DNA of 64,000 nt from Arion vulgaris (GCA_020796225.1 CM036762.1:12388414-12452413); one strand, 5' to 3'. Counted from the stretch's first letter, positions 32,740-44,479 are shown. Notes: a model not told the origin generated them from the sequence alone. Numbers and translations are program-made.

Positions 32740-34525
32740 AATTTTACAAGATTCAATTTTCATTTAATTTACTCTAAACAATACGTCTCTCCATTCAGAG
32801 AAAAAACAAAACAGTTTAATAATTGGGGTTTTTCTTAAGGCCTTCAATATCACATCAACAAGAAAAAAGGAAAAAAAAAGGGGAAAAGTATCTTCTAATA
32901 TCTTTATCAAATTCTTTTAACAGTCCGAGGATCAATCTTCATCAGTTCGATCACATATCAATCTTATTATTCCCTTCATACCTTTATCTTACTAGCATTA
33001 GAAATGTCAATGGCATCTGTAATATTTCGGGTTCACCCACAAAATTTTTGTTTACCTATCGTCCATACAATGGATTACTGTCAGGGCATCTCTTCTCAGG
33101 AAATCATTGTTTTATTCAGCAAAATTTAAAAATGTTCTGATGTGGTCCTTGTTGATTAACAATACTCCTGATGGGGTTTTTTAACAGATTTCGATGATTA
33201 GTTGAACGATAAAGTTTAGTCTGTCCCGGTCATCAAGGAATGTCCCGAGTGTTGTAGCAACGTCCATCGTTTAGACTGTTTTCTCTAATGGGCTGGGTTC
33301 TTGCACGTATCTGGAATGTTCCTTACATCTTATGTTGGACCACCGAACTCTCTGTTATGCGGCAATGTGTTGGTCTCCGACTTCAATGTTCAACTTTCCT
33401 CACTGGTTTTTTCCTGAAACACACACACTCACAGGTGCATTCTTGATGAGCAAGTTCCATAAAAAAAAAACGTTTACATTCAACCTTCAATTCTGCTGTT
33501 TTAATTAGTTTTCTAAACAAACAAACTCACTGTTGCCCTTCTTGATTACGGTCCTCCCAAATTATAAATTCAACCTTAAATTCTGCTCTCCGTAATAGTA
33601 ATCCAATAATACAACATTCCTGACTTACTATCTATCTGCCTGTGGTCCTCTGTTAGTTTACTGGCCTCCTCTCTAACTGTCTGTCTGTTTTACTTTCTTT
33701 GGCCTCCTCTCTAACTGGCTGTCTGTTCACATTTCTGACCTCCTCTAACTCTGCTAGCTCCCGGGAAATATATATATATATATATTATATATATATATTA
33801 TATCTGGGCCCATTTCCCCTTTTATTCACGACATCAAAGACATCACTGAATTCTCAGATGTTCCACATATTGGCTCAAATAGTCTAGACTTCAGTTACTT
33901 TTCAACACTAACTCAAACTTTCAAAAGCCAAGAAATCAACACCATTGACAGTAGGGTTCACAACTACAAATTGAGAAAATAAGCCAAACACGGATAGGAA
34001 AAGCCAAAAAATGCCAGGAAGAAAAACAGTGATATTTCATACTCACTACATCATAAGAAAGCTCCAAATCAAGGTTATACTATCCTCACCCTCAAACCAG
34101 CATCATACACTTTATCAGTAGATAAGCTCTTTACCATATTAGGGGAGGCAGTAAAGTCCTTGCAACATTTGTTAGATAAGAACAGTTCTGTTCTTATTCT
34201 CACTATAGCCTAAAGAAGCTGCAGCTGTGTTCTATTTCTAGCTTTTTTTGACTGATGATACAAAAGAACACCTCTCAATAACAGCATTACTAACTGGGGT
34301 TATTAAGCAAGTCAGAGCAAAGGTGGCAAGCTCTTTAAATGTCTCGTGTTGAAGAACAACAACCAAAATACACAAGTGCTTTTGTGTTCAAGTGTCAGTA
34401 GATTCATCAATAATTAAATTGTATTTCTTGTACTTAAAGTCAACAATGAGATCATCTTTCATTATAGCGTATTTCTTGTACTTTAAGTCAACAATGAGAT
34501 CATCTTTCATTGATGTGAGATGATG
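32740..34525. other. No gene recognised; TA run and 47-bp duplication
   Basis: No conserved frame was found. A TA microsatellite lies at about 33767-33802. A near-perfect tandem duplication containing GTATTTCTTGTACTTTAAGT and CAACAATGAGATCATCTTTC occupies about 34422-34512. Text around 34080-34320 may be an old DNA-transposon coding remnant, but I cannot place it. Confidence 0.45.
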
Positions 34526-34538
34526 TCATTTTATTAAA

Positions 34539-37226
34539 ATAGGGAAGACTGCAGTAAAACTTGGTAAATAGCGAAACACGTACAAACAAAGTACTATAGT
34601 TTTAAAAAAACGGAAACAGTGACGATAAACAGCAACGTTTCGACCAACAAGGCCTTTATCAAGCAAACGAACAAACAGGAGTGATAAATTAAAATGAAAC
34701 ACAAATGGACGACCAAATACAAACGTATCTAAGAAAATCTGGAATAAAAACGAATAACGAAATAAATGTAACACAAAAAACACACATAAAAACTAGAAAC
34801 AGAACGGAAAAGAAACAATGAAATATCTGAAAAAATATAACTCGAATACATGCAACATATAACCATATAGATTACAAAGCATGGGAAGAAAAGTACTAAG
34901 AAGCATAAGAATGTAATCGTTGAGCCCGCGTGGTCATAAGGTACCATACAAGAAATCAACCGATTCTCCAGAGCAAATCGACTACGATCATAAGAGGAAC
35001 ATGATCGGATGGCTGTGACCTGGACATCGCAAGCTCCTGAATGGCCAGTATCATTGAAATGGGTAGCTACAGGGGTCAGGCATTGGCGTATATCCGCGCA
35101 AGTGTTGGGCGAATCGGTCACTGATCTCCTGCCGGGTTTCCCCAATATAGGCCTTGTTGCACCGCTTGCAGATAATGGCATAGATAATATTATGGGACTC
35201 GCACGTGAAACTGTCTTCAACAACGAACGTGACTTTTGGAAAAGACACCGTGCGGGTCTGTATTCATGCACAAGTGTTGCAGCGCCACGGCCCCCGCTGG
35301 ATGGTGCCAAAATGACTCTGGATATTAGGCTTGAGGCGACTGTGAACCAACATATCCTTAAGGCTTCTGTCCCGTCTTTACGCCACCAAAGGATAGTGTT
35401 GGAAGATTGAACGTGTCTCAGGATCAGAATGAAGAATGGAGAGATGATGGAATAAGACTTTCTTCACAAGGGAAATATGAGGGTGGAAAGTTAAGACAAG
35501 TTTCACCCTGTCAGAATTGAAGTTCTATGCTGGTTGAGAGAGCCCTCCTGGCAGAAATTTGCTGAACGCGCCCATAGCAGAAGCAAGCACCTTATCCGGG
35601 TATAAACGTTTACAAAAATCCAGCATCTCGTGAGCTCTATCAGGGCAATCGTCGTCCTCGCTACAGAGGCGACGAAGGCGCAAGTTGAGAGAATGGTGAA
35701 AAGTCCCACGAGCCTGGAATGGGAAGAGGTATAAGAAAACTATTGCATCAGTAGGCTTGTAGTATACTGATGTAGTGATGGTGGATATGGTGATAGTGAT
35801 GTCAAGAAAGTTGACACAAAAGGTAGAGATGTGAGATGTAAACCGAATAGCCGGTTTAAGACATTATGAAATTAATGAAGCGTGACAAATCTGCTTAGGC
35901 AAACGTAATGCCAATACAATCATCAATGTATCTATGATACACAGACAAAAAAGAGGGCCATCATAGGAATTCCATACTAGGTGCTCAAGATGACCATGAA
36001 TAGACAAAACATAACTGGGTCCCATTTTAGTACCCATGGCTACCCCCTGATCTGCTCAAAGAACGGGCATTGAACTGAAAGGTTGAGAGTTAGAACTAGT
36101 TCTGCAAGACGAAAAAGAGGCCGAGGTGGAGACAAGTGGGTTAGTTCTCCTGTCGAGAAAGAACTGGAGAGCTTGAAGTCCGTCGGAATGAGGTATGGAG
36201 GTGTACAATGAGCACACAACAAGGAGGAAGAGACGGTAAGTCCTGCCAGGCAACAACTCAATAGACGAAAAACAGACAAGGTGTGGTTCGTATCTTTCAA
36301 GAATGAAGGTAGTGTGGTGACTATAGGATTGAAGATACTATCAAGAAATTCGGAGATATGTTCCGAAGGACAAGAGCAAGCTGAAACGATGGGCCTACCA
36401 GGATTGTTCAGTTTATGAATTTTGGGAGCATATAAAGGCGGGTTTTCTTAAACAGCTATCGATGACACAAAGTGATGATGCGCCGGTAGGAAGGTCGTTA
36501 GAGGCAATTAAGTTCTTAATTACTGTACGGACTTTACTATTGTTAGATAGTGTTACATCAGAAGAACTAGTTTTATAGAATTGGGTGTCAAGTAATTGGT
36601 TGCGGCCTTCCTGAAGGTATAGTTCTTTGCTCCATACCACTATTGCACCGCCTTTATCGGCGGGTTTGATAACAATGTCATCACGTCGACGGAGGTCTGA
36701 TAGAGCACGAAACTCGGACGGAGACATGTTAGAATGCCCTAGGCGTTTGGGGTGGAGCAGTCCAATATCGTGTAAAGTATTCTTGATGTAGAGATCAAGA
36801 GCGTTGGAGACACCAGGGTTGGGTGTCCAATCATGTTTGCGAGTAGATGATCGTAGTCGATTTGCTCTGGAGAATCGGTTGATTTCTTTGTATGGTACCT
36901 TGCGACCACACGGGCTCAACATATTACATTCTTATGCTTCTTAGTACTTTCTCTTCCCATGCTTTGTAATCTATATGGGTATATGTTGCATGTATTCGAG
37001 TTATATATTTACTAGATGTTTCATTGTTTCTTTTCCGTTCTATTTCTAGTTTTTATGTGTGTTTTTGTGTTACATTTATTTCGTTATTCGTTTTTATTCC
37101 AGATTTTCCTTAGATACGTTTGTATTTGGTCGTCCATTTGTGTTTCATTTTAATATATCACTCCTGTTTGTTCGTTTGCTTGATAAAGGCCTTGTTGGTC
37201 GAAATGTTGCTGTTTATCGTCACTGT
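34539..37226 (-). mobile_element. Penelope-like element copy A with inverted terminal arms
   Basis: The minus strand carries the PLE order: an N-terminal region (IKPADKGGAIVVWSKELYLQ, about 36600-36670), an RT with [12 protein letters not shown] (about 36190) and the catalytic RYIDD (35919-35933), then a GIY-YIG endonuclease (IIYAI...KAYIGETRQEISDRF, about 35100-35200). Frameshifts separate them. Flanking TCATTTTATTAAA (34526-34538) and TCATTTAATTAAA (37227-37239) form a 13-bp target duplication. The outer ~375 bp at each side (34617-34990 and 36852-37226) are inverted copies of one another: the 5' end is an inverted copy of the C-terminal coding and 3' UTR, joined to the coding region. Confidence 0.88.
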
Positions 37227-37239
37227 TCATTTAATTAAA

Positions 37240-37494
37240 AAAGAACATTTTGTTCTGTGCAATCTAAAGTGCTCCATTGTCCATGACCTATCATTATTTC
37301 ACTAAGATGGTCGACACAGAACGGATGGCACAGTGACAGGCCACACATACAGCCACTTGAAGTTCTGCTGCCTTAACCTTATCATAACTTTGTCTAGGGG
37401 AATTCTCCACTTGAAGTGTATTCTGTCCTGTCGATGGAGTCCTCTGTCTGTGTTTTTCTTACTTTTCACGTGCAACGGAAATTATTATTAATTA
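37240..37494. other. No gene seen
   Basis: A short spacer between the PLE and the next LINE fragment, with no recognised signal. Confidence 0.4.
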
Positions 37495-37995
37495 GTTCTT
37501 TAATATGTTGCTCAGAAACATGGACAGCCTACTCAAGACACGAGAGGAGACTTAACATCTTTCACCTTCCATTTTTCCTCACGATTATGAACATCAGGTG
37601 GTACGACAAGATAACCAACTCTGAAGTACTGCAATGTGCAAACCTGCCTTCCATCATGGGCGTGCTCAGCAGTAGACGACTAAGATGGTTGGGGCATGTG
37701 AGAAGAATGGAAACATCGCATACCAAAACAAATGTTGTTCTGTGAACTTTCGGAGGAAGAGGCACCAGGGCAGACCACTGCTCAGATATAAAGATGTCTG
37801 CAAAGCCTCAATGAAAAACTTTTCTATAGGTCCCAGCACATGGGAAGGACTAGCTGATGACAGAGTTGTGTGGAAAGCCAAATTACGAAAAGGCGCAGAG
37901 ACTTTTGAGAAGAGACTCATGTTTGAGCTGAATGACAAGAGAGAAAAGCGAAAACACAGAAGTTGTCACAGTAAAACACTTGCCAATTGACCGTC
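37495..37995 (+). mobile_element. Non-LTR retrotransposon C-terminal region
   Basis: Encodes CSETWTAYSRHERRLNIFHL, IMNIRWYDKITNSEVLQ, LPSIMGVLSSRRLRWLGHVR, then after a frameshift KRHQGRPLLRYKDVCKASMK and FEKRLMFELNDKREKRK, to a stop at 37988-37990. This is a textbook C-terminus of a Jockey/CR1-like element. It serves as the uninterrupted reference for the split copy at 21381-25066. Confidence 0.75.
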
Positions 37996-37999
37996 TGTA

Positions 38000-38670
38000 A
38001 AGACCAGAAAAGGCCATATATGACACATGGAAATTTAATTTAAATTAGATTAACTATAAAGTCTTGGCTCTTGGGGAATAGACGAGTCCTATAGTATATT
38101 GCACGACACGCCTCTGAATTTAACACATGTTTATACGATGCACAGCTGTGTTAAATCTGTCTCATTATCAGTCGCCATGTTGAATGTTGCTGCCTTAAAT
38201 AACCTGTTCGGAAATAATCTTTCTCAACCGGGCATGGAAAACTATTTAGTTACATGTCAAAATAACATAAAGAAAAGAAGAAATTGTAGCATTCGTGTGA
38301 AACTATTATATATTATGTCAAACTGTCTTGACATATTGCTGTACTCTTACGCAATTGGATATTTTTGTAAACCTCAACATTTCTCTCTCTCATGATCCCC
38401 AAACCTCTACATCTGAACTTTCTTTCCATTTCTAGGACATCATATTTGTTTTTGCTCTTCATATTTAAATTGTGATGCTGCTTATGTTGACATTTTTAGT
38501 CCCATTTTTACTTCCTAGTTTGGAAGAATGTTTTGTATAATGATGTACTTATATAAATGATTCCTAGACTGGACGATATAGAACACATGGTTGTTATGAG
38601 ACGTCGTAAGTGGAGGATAAGATGAAAATATACGTTCTGTAGGCAATGAAAGGTAAATAGAGATGTTATA
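38000..38670. other. No gene seen
   Basis: AT-rich. The open frame at 38099-38395 has no motif, and composition does not favour coding. Confidence 0.45.
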
Positions 38671-38674
38671 TCTT

Positions 38675-38936
38675 CTTCTTGCCTGAGCGGATTCTGGGGC
38701 CCAAATGTGGGGTGTAAAGAATATAACCACTGTTACCTGCCATGCATGTCGTAAGAGGCGACTAAGGATGCGTGGATGTAATCAAATGCACGTGTCCTAA
38801 AAGTGTAGAAGTCTATGTGTTTAGGGGCCTACCATACCAATGTGCAACATCGTATACACGTTCTTGGCAAAGATCAAACATATCACAAAGAGTGATTACA
38901 ATTGGTTGTAAAGAACGAACGCAAAGAAGAAGAACA
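38675..38936 (+). repeat. SINE-B copy
   Basis: Second SINE family. Order: GGGGCCCAAATGTGGGGTGT, CACTGTTACCTGCCATG, then CATGTCGTAAGAGGCGACTA (identical to the SINE-A central block), 'gtgtagaagtctatgtgttt', 'aacatatcacaaagagtgat' and a GAACGCAAAGAAGAAGAA tail. A second copy is at 59585-59835. Confidence 0.7.
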
Positions 38937-38938
38937 TA

Positions 38939-39212
38939 TCTTCTTCTTCTTCTTCAAACGCTCCATATCGACCACGTGTTAACCACTCTGTGTGATTTGT
39001 ATGTGCTCTGAGCTTAAGAGCGATTGCACTTTGTGCCAATTATGCACCTACAAGTAGAACAGCATATCCGGTTTACGCGATGCTTTTTATTTACAAGAGT
39101 AACTTTCCTAGGTCCTACATCAGTCGCCTCTTACGACAAGCCTTGTAGGTTGCAGTGGTACTATTATTTGCTTCCCTTGCGTTTCCAGACAACACACGGA
39201 CAGTCATATCTA
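38939..39212 (-). repeat. SINE-A copy, tail-to-tail with SINE-B
   Basis: A minus-strand SINE-A begins with TTCTTCTTCTTC directly after the GAA-rich tail of the plus-strand SINE-B. It runs through TCGACCACGTGTTAACCACT, GCACCTACAAGTAG, the central block as AGTCGCCTCTTACGACA and a head ending near 39212. The two tails meet in complementary GAA/TTC runs. Confidence 0.75.
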
Positions 39213-39359
39213 ATGCTATAATACTACTCCAAGGAAAATCATGTTTAACCTTATCATTCGATAATGATGTTTTTTAACAGTTGGAGACGATTATATTGCA
39301 ATGTATGTTGGATTAGCTTGCATGATATCTTTGCCTAATCTCATAATTACTGCAAGTCA

Positions 39360-39785
39360 GCATTATCAACTCAGATGGATGAATGATTAATATATTTGAT
39401 GTGTTCAAGTTATTCAACAACATCAGAAAAGACAGAGTCACTAACATCAGCATAAGAAAGAAAGTTGGAACAGAACCTTGTTTGAATTACATTGAGAAAC
39501 AAAGAATGAAGTGGTTTTACCACTTAATAAGAATGCTTCCAAACTCCACAGTATACAGTCTTTTACATCAGAATATCGGAAAAGAAGGAAAGAAGAAGAC
39601 CACGAAAAAGATGGTTAGATGGCAAAGCAGAATACTGTGAAAGAGCAAAAATAACAATCACATAAGCTACCAGAGCAGCGCAAGACAAAAACAGAAAACC
39701 AAGACACTGAGCAACAACCGGGTAACAATGTGGCGACAAAAGAAGAAAAAGAAAAAGAAGTTATTTGAATTTACCAACTCGCGCA
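39360..39785 (+). mobile_element. Non-LTR element C-terminal fragment
   Basis: Encodes DRVTNISIRKKVGTEPCLNY, EKQRMKWFYHLIRMLPNSTV, then out of frame RKKRRPRKRWLDG-like sequence and a short tail. Same family group as 5965-6340, distinct subfamily. Confidence 0.6.
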
Positions 39786-39923
39786 ATGTCTGAGGAGAAA
39801 AAAAAAACACACGCGATGGAAAAGTGGTCTGGTGCTACTGACGCCATTATTTCTTGAAAGTTCAGGCAACATATTTTTTTTTAAAACAAAAGAAAAGACA
39901 CTACTCGGTGTAGAGCTAAACAG

Positions 39924-40241
39924 TACTGTTTTATGTGACCAGCAAGGTTATGTCACATAGTGATGACATAATCAATTACTGTTTTATGTGACCAGCAAGA
40001 TTATGTCACATAGTGATGACTGAATCAATTACTGTTTTATGTGACCAGCAAAATTATGTCACATAGTGATGACGGAATCAATTACTGTTTTATGTGACCA
40101 GCAAGGTTATGTCACATAGTGATGACGGAATCAAGTACTGTTTTATGTGACCAGCAAGGTTATGTCACATAGTGATGACGGAATCAATTACTGTTTTATG
40201 TGACCAGCAAGGTTATGTCACATAGTGATGACAGAATCAAT
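39924..40241. repeat. 53-bp tandem repeat, six copies
   Basis: Starts at 39924, 39977, 40030, 40083, 40136 and 40189, a strict 53-bp period with very few differences. Each unit contains TATGTGAC and its inverse GTCACATA about 12 bases apart, so every copy can form an 8-bp hairpin. No leader, spacer diversity or cas-like genes: it is a minisatellite, not CRISPR. Confidence 0.95.
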
Positions 40242-40304
40242 ACAAAGCGAGAATAAATGTCACCGTATTGTGTATAGCATGAAATTGAAAATCGTATCAT
40301 ATCC

Positions 40305-40530
40305 TTTACAGGACGTAGCCATCAACCACAGTATATTAATCGTTGATTTTTCTATGCACCACTTATATACTCAGTAGTTTGTCATTATTTTTGAATGGAA
40401 GGTCTACTTTACCTTTTGTATAAATCCCACGGAAACGAATTTGCTTCCAAACTTGCATACCTTGGGGTTTGAACCAGGTACGCTTGGACTTGTGATCCAG
40501 TTCACTTCCGTTTGAGATACAAACGCTCAG
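40305..40530 (-). repeat. SINE-C copy
   Basis: Tail (complement of ATCCTTTACAGGACGTAGCC), body (complement of GGGATTTATACAAAAGG) and head with B box (complement of GGTTTGAACC, about 40467-40476) in minus order. Confidence 0.7.
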
Positions 40531-40664
40531 ATGCATAGTATTCACAATTTAAATGAATAAAATCACCAGTGGACCACCATATTCCAATGTGTTTAGTGTG
40601 AAATACTACTTGTTTGCTAATTTGATAATGAAAATGTTCAATGAAAAGAAATGCAAACCTAAAG

Positions 40665-41192
40665 CAGACACGTCTAAGTTGTACATCTCTAGTACACACA
40701 TCTAAGTTGTACATCTCTAGTACGCACATCTAAGTTGTACAACTCTAGTACACACATCTAAGTTGTACATCTCTAACAGATACATCTTATGTGTACATCT
40801 CTAACAGGCACATCTTATTTGTACATCTCTAACAGACACATCTTAGTTGTACATCTCTAACAGACACATCTCAGTTGCGCATCTCTGACACATCTTATTT
40901 GTACATCTCTAACAGACACATCTTATTTGTACATCTCTAACATACGCATCTCAGTTGTACATCTCTAACAGACACATCTTAGTTGTACATCTCTAACAGG
41001 CACATTTTATTTGTACATCTCTAACAGACACATCTTAGTTGTACATCTCTAACAGACACATCTCAGTTGTACATCTCTGACACATCTTAGTTGTAGATCT
41101 CTAACATACACATCTCAGTTGTACATCTCTGACACATCTTATTTATACATCTCTAACAGACACATCTTATTTGTACATCTCTAACAGACACA
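40665..41192. repeat. ~28-bp minisatellite
   Basis: About 19 imperfect units of AGTTGTACATCTCTAACAG and ACACATCTT. Several units are shortened to about 20 bp (TCTCTGACACATCTT), as expected from slippage. It abuts the 47-bp array. Confidence 0.93.
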
Positions 41193-42104
41193 TTTTGATA
41201 AAATAAGTTGTATATAATGTGGCCAGCCTAGATATGCCATTTTGATAAAATAAGTTGTATATATTGTGGCCAGTCTAGATATGTCATTTTGATAAAATAA
41301 GTTATATATATTGTGGCCAGTCTAGATATGCCATTTTGATAAAATAAGTTGTATATAATGTGGCCAGTCTAGATATGCCATTTTGAAAAAAATAAGTTGT
41401 ATATAATGTGGCCAGCCTAGATATGCCATTTTGATAAAATTAGTTGTATATAATGTGGCCAGCCTAGATATGCCATTTTGATAAAATTAGTTGTATATAA
41501 TGTGGCCAGCCTAGATATGCCATTTTGATAAAATAAGTTGTATATAATGTGGCCAGTCTAGATATGCCATTTTGGTAAAATAAGTTGTATATAATGTGGC
41601 AGCGTAGATATGCTATTTTGATAAAATTAGTTGTATATAATGGGGCCAGCCTATATATGCCATTTTGATAAAATAAGTTGTATATAATGTGGCCAGTCTA
41701 GATATGCCATTTTTATAAAATAAGTTGTATATAATGTGGCCAGCCTAGATATGCCATTTTGATAAAATAAGTTGTATACAATGTGGCCAGCCTAGATATG
41801 CCATTTTGATAAAATAAGTTGTATACAATGTGGCCAGCCTAGATATGCCATTTTGATAAAATAAGTTGTATATAATGTGGCCAGCCTAGATATGCCATTT
41901 TGATAAAATAAGTTGTATATAATGTGGCCAGTCTAGATATGCCATTTTGAAAAAAATAAGTTGTATATAATGTGGCCAGCCTAGATATGCCATTTTGATA
42001 AAATAAGTTGTATATAATGTGGCCAGCCTAGATATGCCATTTTGATAAAATAAGTTGTATATAATGTGCTAGTCTAGATATGCCATTTTGATAAAATAAG
42101 TTGA
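41193..42104. repeat. 47-bp satellite array, left part
   Basis: About 19 units containing CATTTTGATAAAATAAGTTG, TATATAATGTGGCCAG and CCTAGATATGC. Unit length is almost constant, and differences are single bases (CCTAG or TCTAG, AAAT or AATT). The array resumes at 43897, beyond the solo LTR. Confidence 0.95.
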
Positions 42105-42392
42105 TATATGTAACAGTTTCACTGTTATGTCTAGGGTATATTCGGGGCAACCCAAACCACCCCCTTATTGCACTGGGCGTCCTTGAGTCTGTAGGTAAAC
42201 ACCTTGTTTACAAATATTTAGTTGCTGACCAGTAGTTTACAAAATCACAACGGAATTGGTATATCCCATGGTATTCGGGGACTCCCTTAATCTCGGAAAT
42301 CTCGAGACCAGGACAAGGGTCAGCTGGGATTTGGGAGGACTTAAGTTAGTAGATATATATTCAGTGGAGACATAGATTTAGAGGTGGTAAGT

Positions 42393-42755
42393 CAGAAATC
42401 ACTGAAGAGAGGAGAAGCCAGAAACTACTGAAGCGGTTACGACAGAAACCACTGAAGAGAGGAGAAGCCAGAAACTACTGAAGCGGTTACGACAGAAACC
42501 ACTGAAGAGAGGAGAAGCCAGAAACTACTGAAGCGGTTACGACAGAAACTACTGAAGAGAGGAGAAGCCAGAAACTACTGAAGCGGTTACGACAGAAACC
42601 ACTGAAGAGAGGAGAAGCCAGAAACTACTGAAGCGGTTACGACAGAAACCACTGAAGAGAGGAGAAGCCAGAAACTACTGAAGCGGTTACGACAGAAACC
42701 ACTGAAGAGAGGAGAAGCCAGAAACTACTGAAGCGGTTACGACAGAAACCATTGG
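42393..42755. repeat. 50-bp tandem repeat, about seven copies
   Basis: Exact 50-bp period (marker GAAGCGGTTACGAC at 42430, 42480, 42530, 42580, 42630, 42680 and 42730). The unit holds two related sub-blocks, AGAAACCACTGAAG and AGAAACTACTGAAG. Confidence 0.95.
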
Positions 42756-42806
42756 AGAAAATGAGAACACCACTGTAGAGAACAAAAGCGGTAGTGATCG
42801 AATTTT

Positions 42807-42976
42807 AAGTGACTGACTATAGAACTGAAGTGGAAGAAATCACCATGAGTGACTGACTATAGAACTGAAGTGGAAGAAATCACCATGAGTGACTGACTAT
42901 AGAACTGAAGTGGAAGAAATCACCATGAGTGACTGACTATAGAACTGAAGTGGAAGAAATCACCATGAGTGACTGA
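42807..42976. repeat. 40-bp tandem repeat, four copies
   Basis: Four identical units starting AGTGACTGACTATAGAACTG and ending CACCATG, plus ten bases of a fifth. Perfect identity suggests recent amplification or gene conversion. Confidence 0.95.
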
Positions 42977-43039
42977 CGAGCCAGGTCAGGATGTGGAAGG
43001 AAATTTGATAGGTAAATTATATATATTATTCTCCGATAT

Positions 43040-43412
43040 GAATCGAGAGTAACATTCTCACTATATTTAGAGTGATCGAGAGGAACATTTTTTCTATATA
43101 TTTAGAGTGATTCGAGAGGAACATTTTCACTATATTCCAGAGTGATTCGAGAGGAACATTTTCACTATATTTAGAGTGATCGAGAGGAACATTTTCACTA
43201 TATTTAGAGTGATCGAGAGGAACATTTTTACTATATATTTAGAGTGATCGAGAGGAACATTCTCACTATATTCCAGAGTGATCGAGAGGAACATTCTCAC
43301 TATATTCCAGATTGATCGAGAGGAACATTCTCACTATATTCCAGAGTGATCGAGAGGAACATTCTCACTATATTCCAGAGGGATCGAGAGGAACATTTTT
43401 CCTATATTTAGA
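43040..43412. repeat. 34-bp tandem repeat, about eleven copies
   Basis: Units of ATCGAGAGGAACATT, CTCACTATATTCCAGAGTG or the variant TTTAGAGTG. The two variants are partly interleaved, which points to block-wise amplification. Confidence 0.93.
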
Positions 43413-43896
43413 ACTTTTATAGAAAGTGCCAGCCGGTAACTTTCCAAATTACAGTGGAAGAATCGAGCCAGTATGAAGACAAATTCTAGGACAAGCTTAA
43501 TATTACCGGTTAAATGAACTAGAGTGTTAAATTAGGTCAATTGTGTTAGGATAGCGTGTTAATGTGTAATTAAAACCTTTCTTGTGTATATATAGGTGCA
43601 ATAATTTACCAGTCGTACATATATTGTATTATGACGATAAATTGTCTTGTTATAATGCGAGTACCTGAGGACTCCTGAGGGTTGACTGAATACATTGCCA
43701 TAAGCAGAAACTTTTGTTATCTAGTCAGTGTTATTTTCTATAGTCATTTATGTTTTGTGTAAAGAGAGTGTCTGTGGTTCGGGTGACCTTTCTGTAGCCA
43801 TTTCAATGGCTGTACCTTTCTATTTTTTTGTTTCTATTTTCTTTTCTCTTTGTCTCATTGTTTTCTTTTTGGGGTATTGTATAGCTGTTAGCTACA

Positions 43897-44020
43897 TATA
43901 ATGTAGCCAGTCTAGCTATGCCATTTGATAAAATAAGTTGTATATAATGTGCTAGCTAGATATGCCATTTGATAAAAAAAAGTTGTATATAATGTGGCCA
44001 TCCTAGATATGATATTTTAT
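43897..44020. repeat. 47-bp satellite array, right part
   Basis: Nearly three more, slightly diverged, copies of the 47-bp unit follow the solo LTR directly, showing that the LTR interrupted the array. Confidence 0.9.
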
Positions 44021-44024
44021 ATAG

Positions 44025-44281
44025 TTCGTCTTCTTTTTCGAAAGCTCATATCAGCGACGTGTAAAACCAGTATTTGTGAGGTGTATGTGATCTAAGCATA
44101 GCAGAGACTGTATGTTGTGCCACTATGCTCCACAATTGTGCCAGCACATCCGATTTCTACCACGCTTTTATTTACTATGGTAGCTTCCTATGCCCTACTT
44201 CAGTCGCCTCTTATTGCATGCCTTGTAGGTCGCAGTTGTATCATTATGTGCTTCCTCAGGGACCCGGCACTACATGGGCGT
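44025..44281 (-). repeat. SINE-A copy
   Basis: Order in minus orientation: TCTTCTTTTTCGAAAGCTC tail, 'tgatctaagcatagcagaga', 'gccagcacatccgatttct', central block as CAGTCGCCTCTTATTGCATG, head ending GGCACTACATGGGCG. It is more diverged than the other copies. Confidence 0.7.
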
Positions 44282-44479
44282 ATTTATAGATAAAAACGAG
44301 ACTTCACACAAATACGCTGAACGAAAGCAAGGATATATTTTCAGAGCTACATTACTAATAAATTTTGTGTATTTTTGTAGACAAAGCCAAGATAATGGCA
44401 TACGTGATATAGGGAATTCTAAGATACATCTTCTGCAGATTCAAGATGTATTATTCTCTTCCATATTTATTGTCGAAAC

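Larger units (their letters stand above)
42109..43896. mobile_element. Solo LTR carrying three internal tandem arrays
   Basis: The 1788-bp segment starts TGTAACAG and ends CTGTTAGCTACA, so it has TG...CA ends with a short imperfect inversion, like Ty3/Gypsy LTRs. TATA flanks both sides (42105-42108 and 43897-43900). It sits at the TATATAA position of a 47-bp satellite unit, with satellite on both sides. No coding region or second LTR is present. Inside are a 50-bp array (42393-42755), a 40-bp array (42807-42976) and a 34-bp array (43040-43412). The LTR reading rests on the ends and target duplication; no LTR-retrotransposon proteins occur in the window. Confidence 0.6.

Noticed and set aside
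35009..35410. 133-codon plus-strand frame
   Set aside because: Antisense shadow of the PLE endonuclease on the minus strand, whose GIY-YIG motifs are clear.
39924..41192. CRISPR-like regularity of the 53-bp and 28-bp arrays
   Set aside because: There are no unique spacers between repeats; units are head-to-tail and the context is eukaryotic. They are minisatellites.
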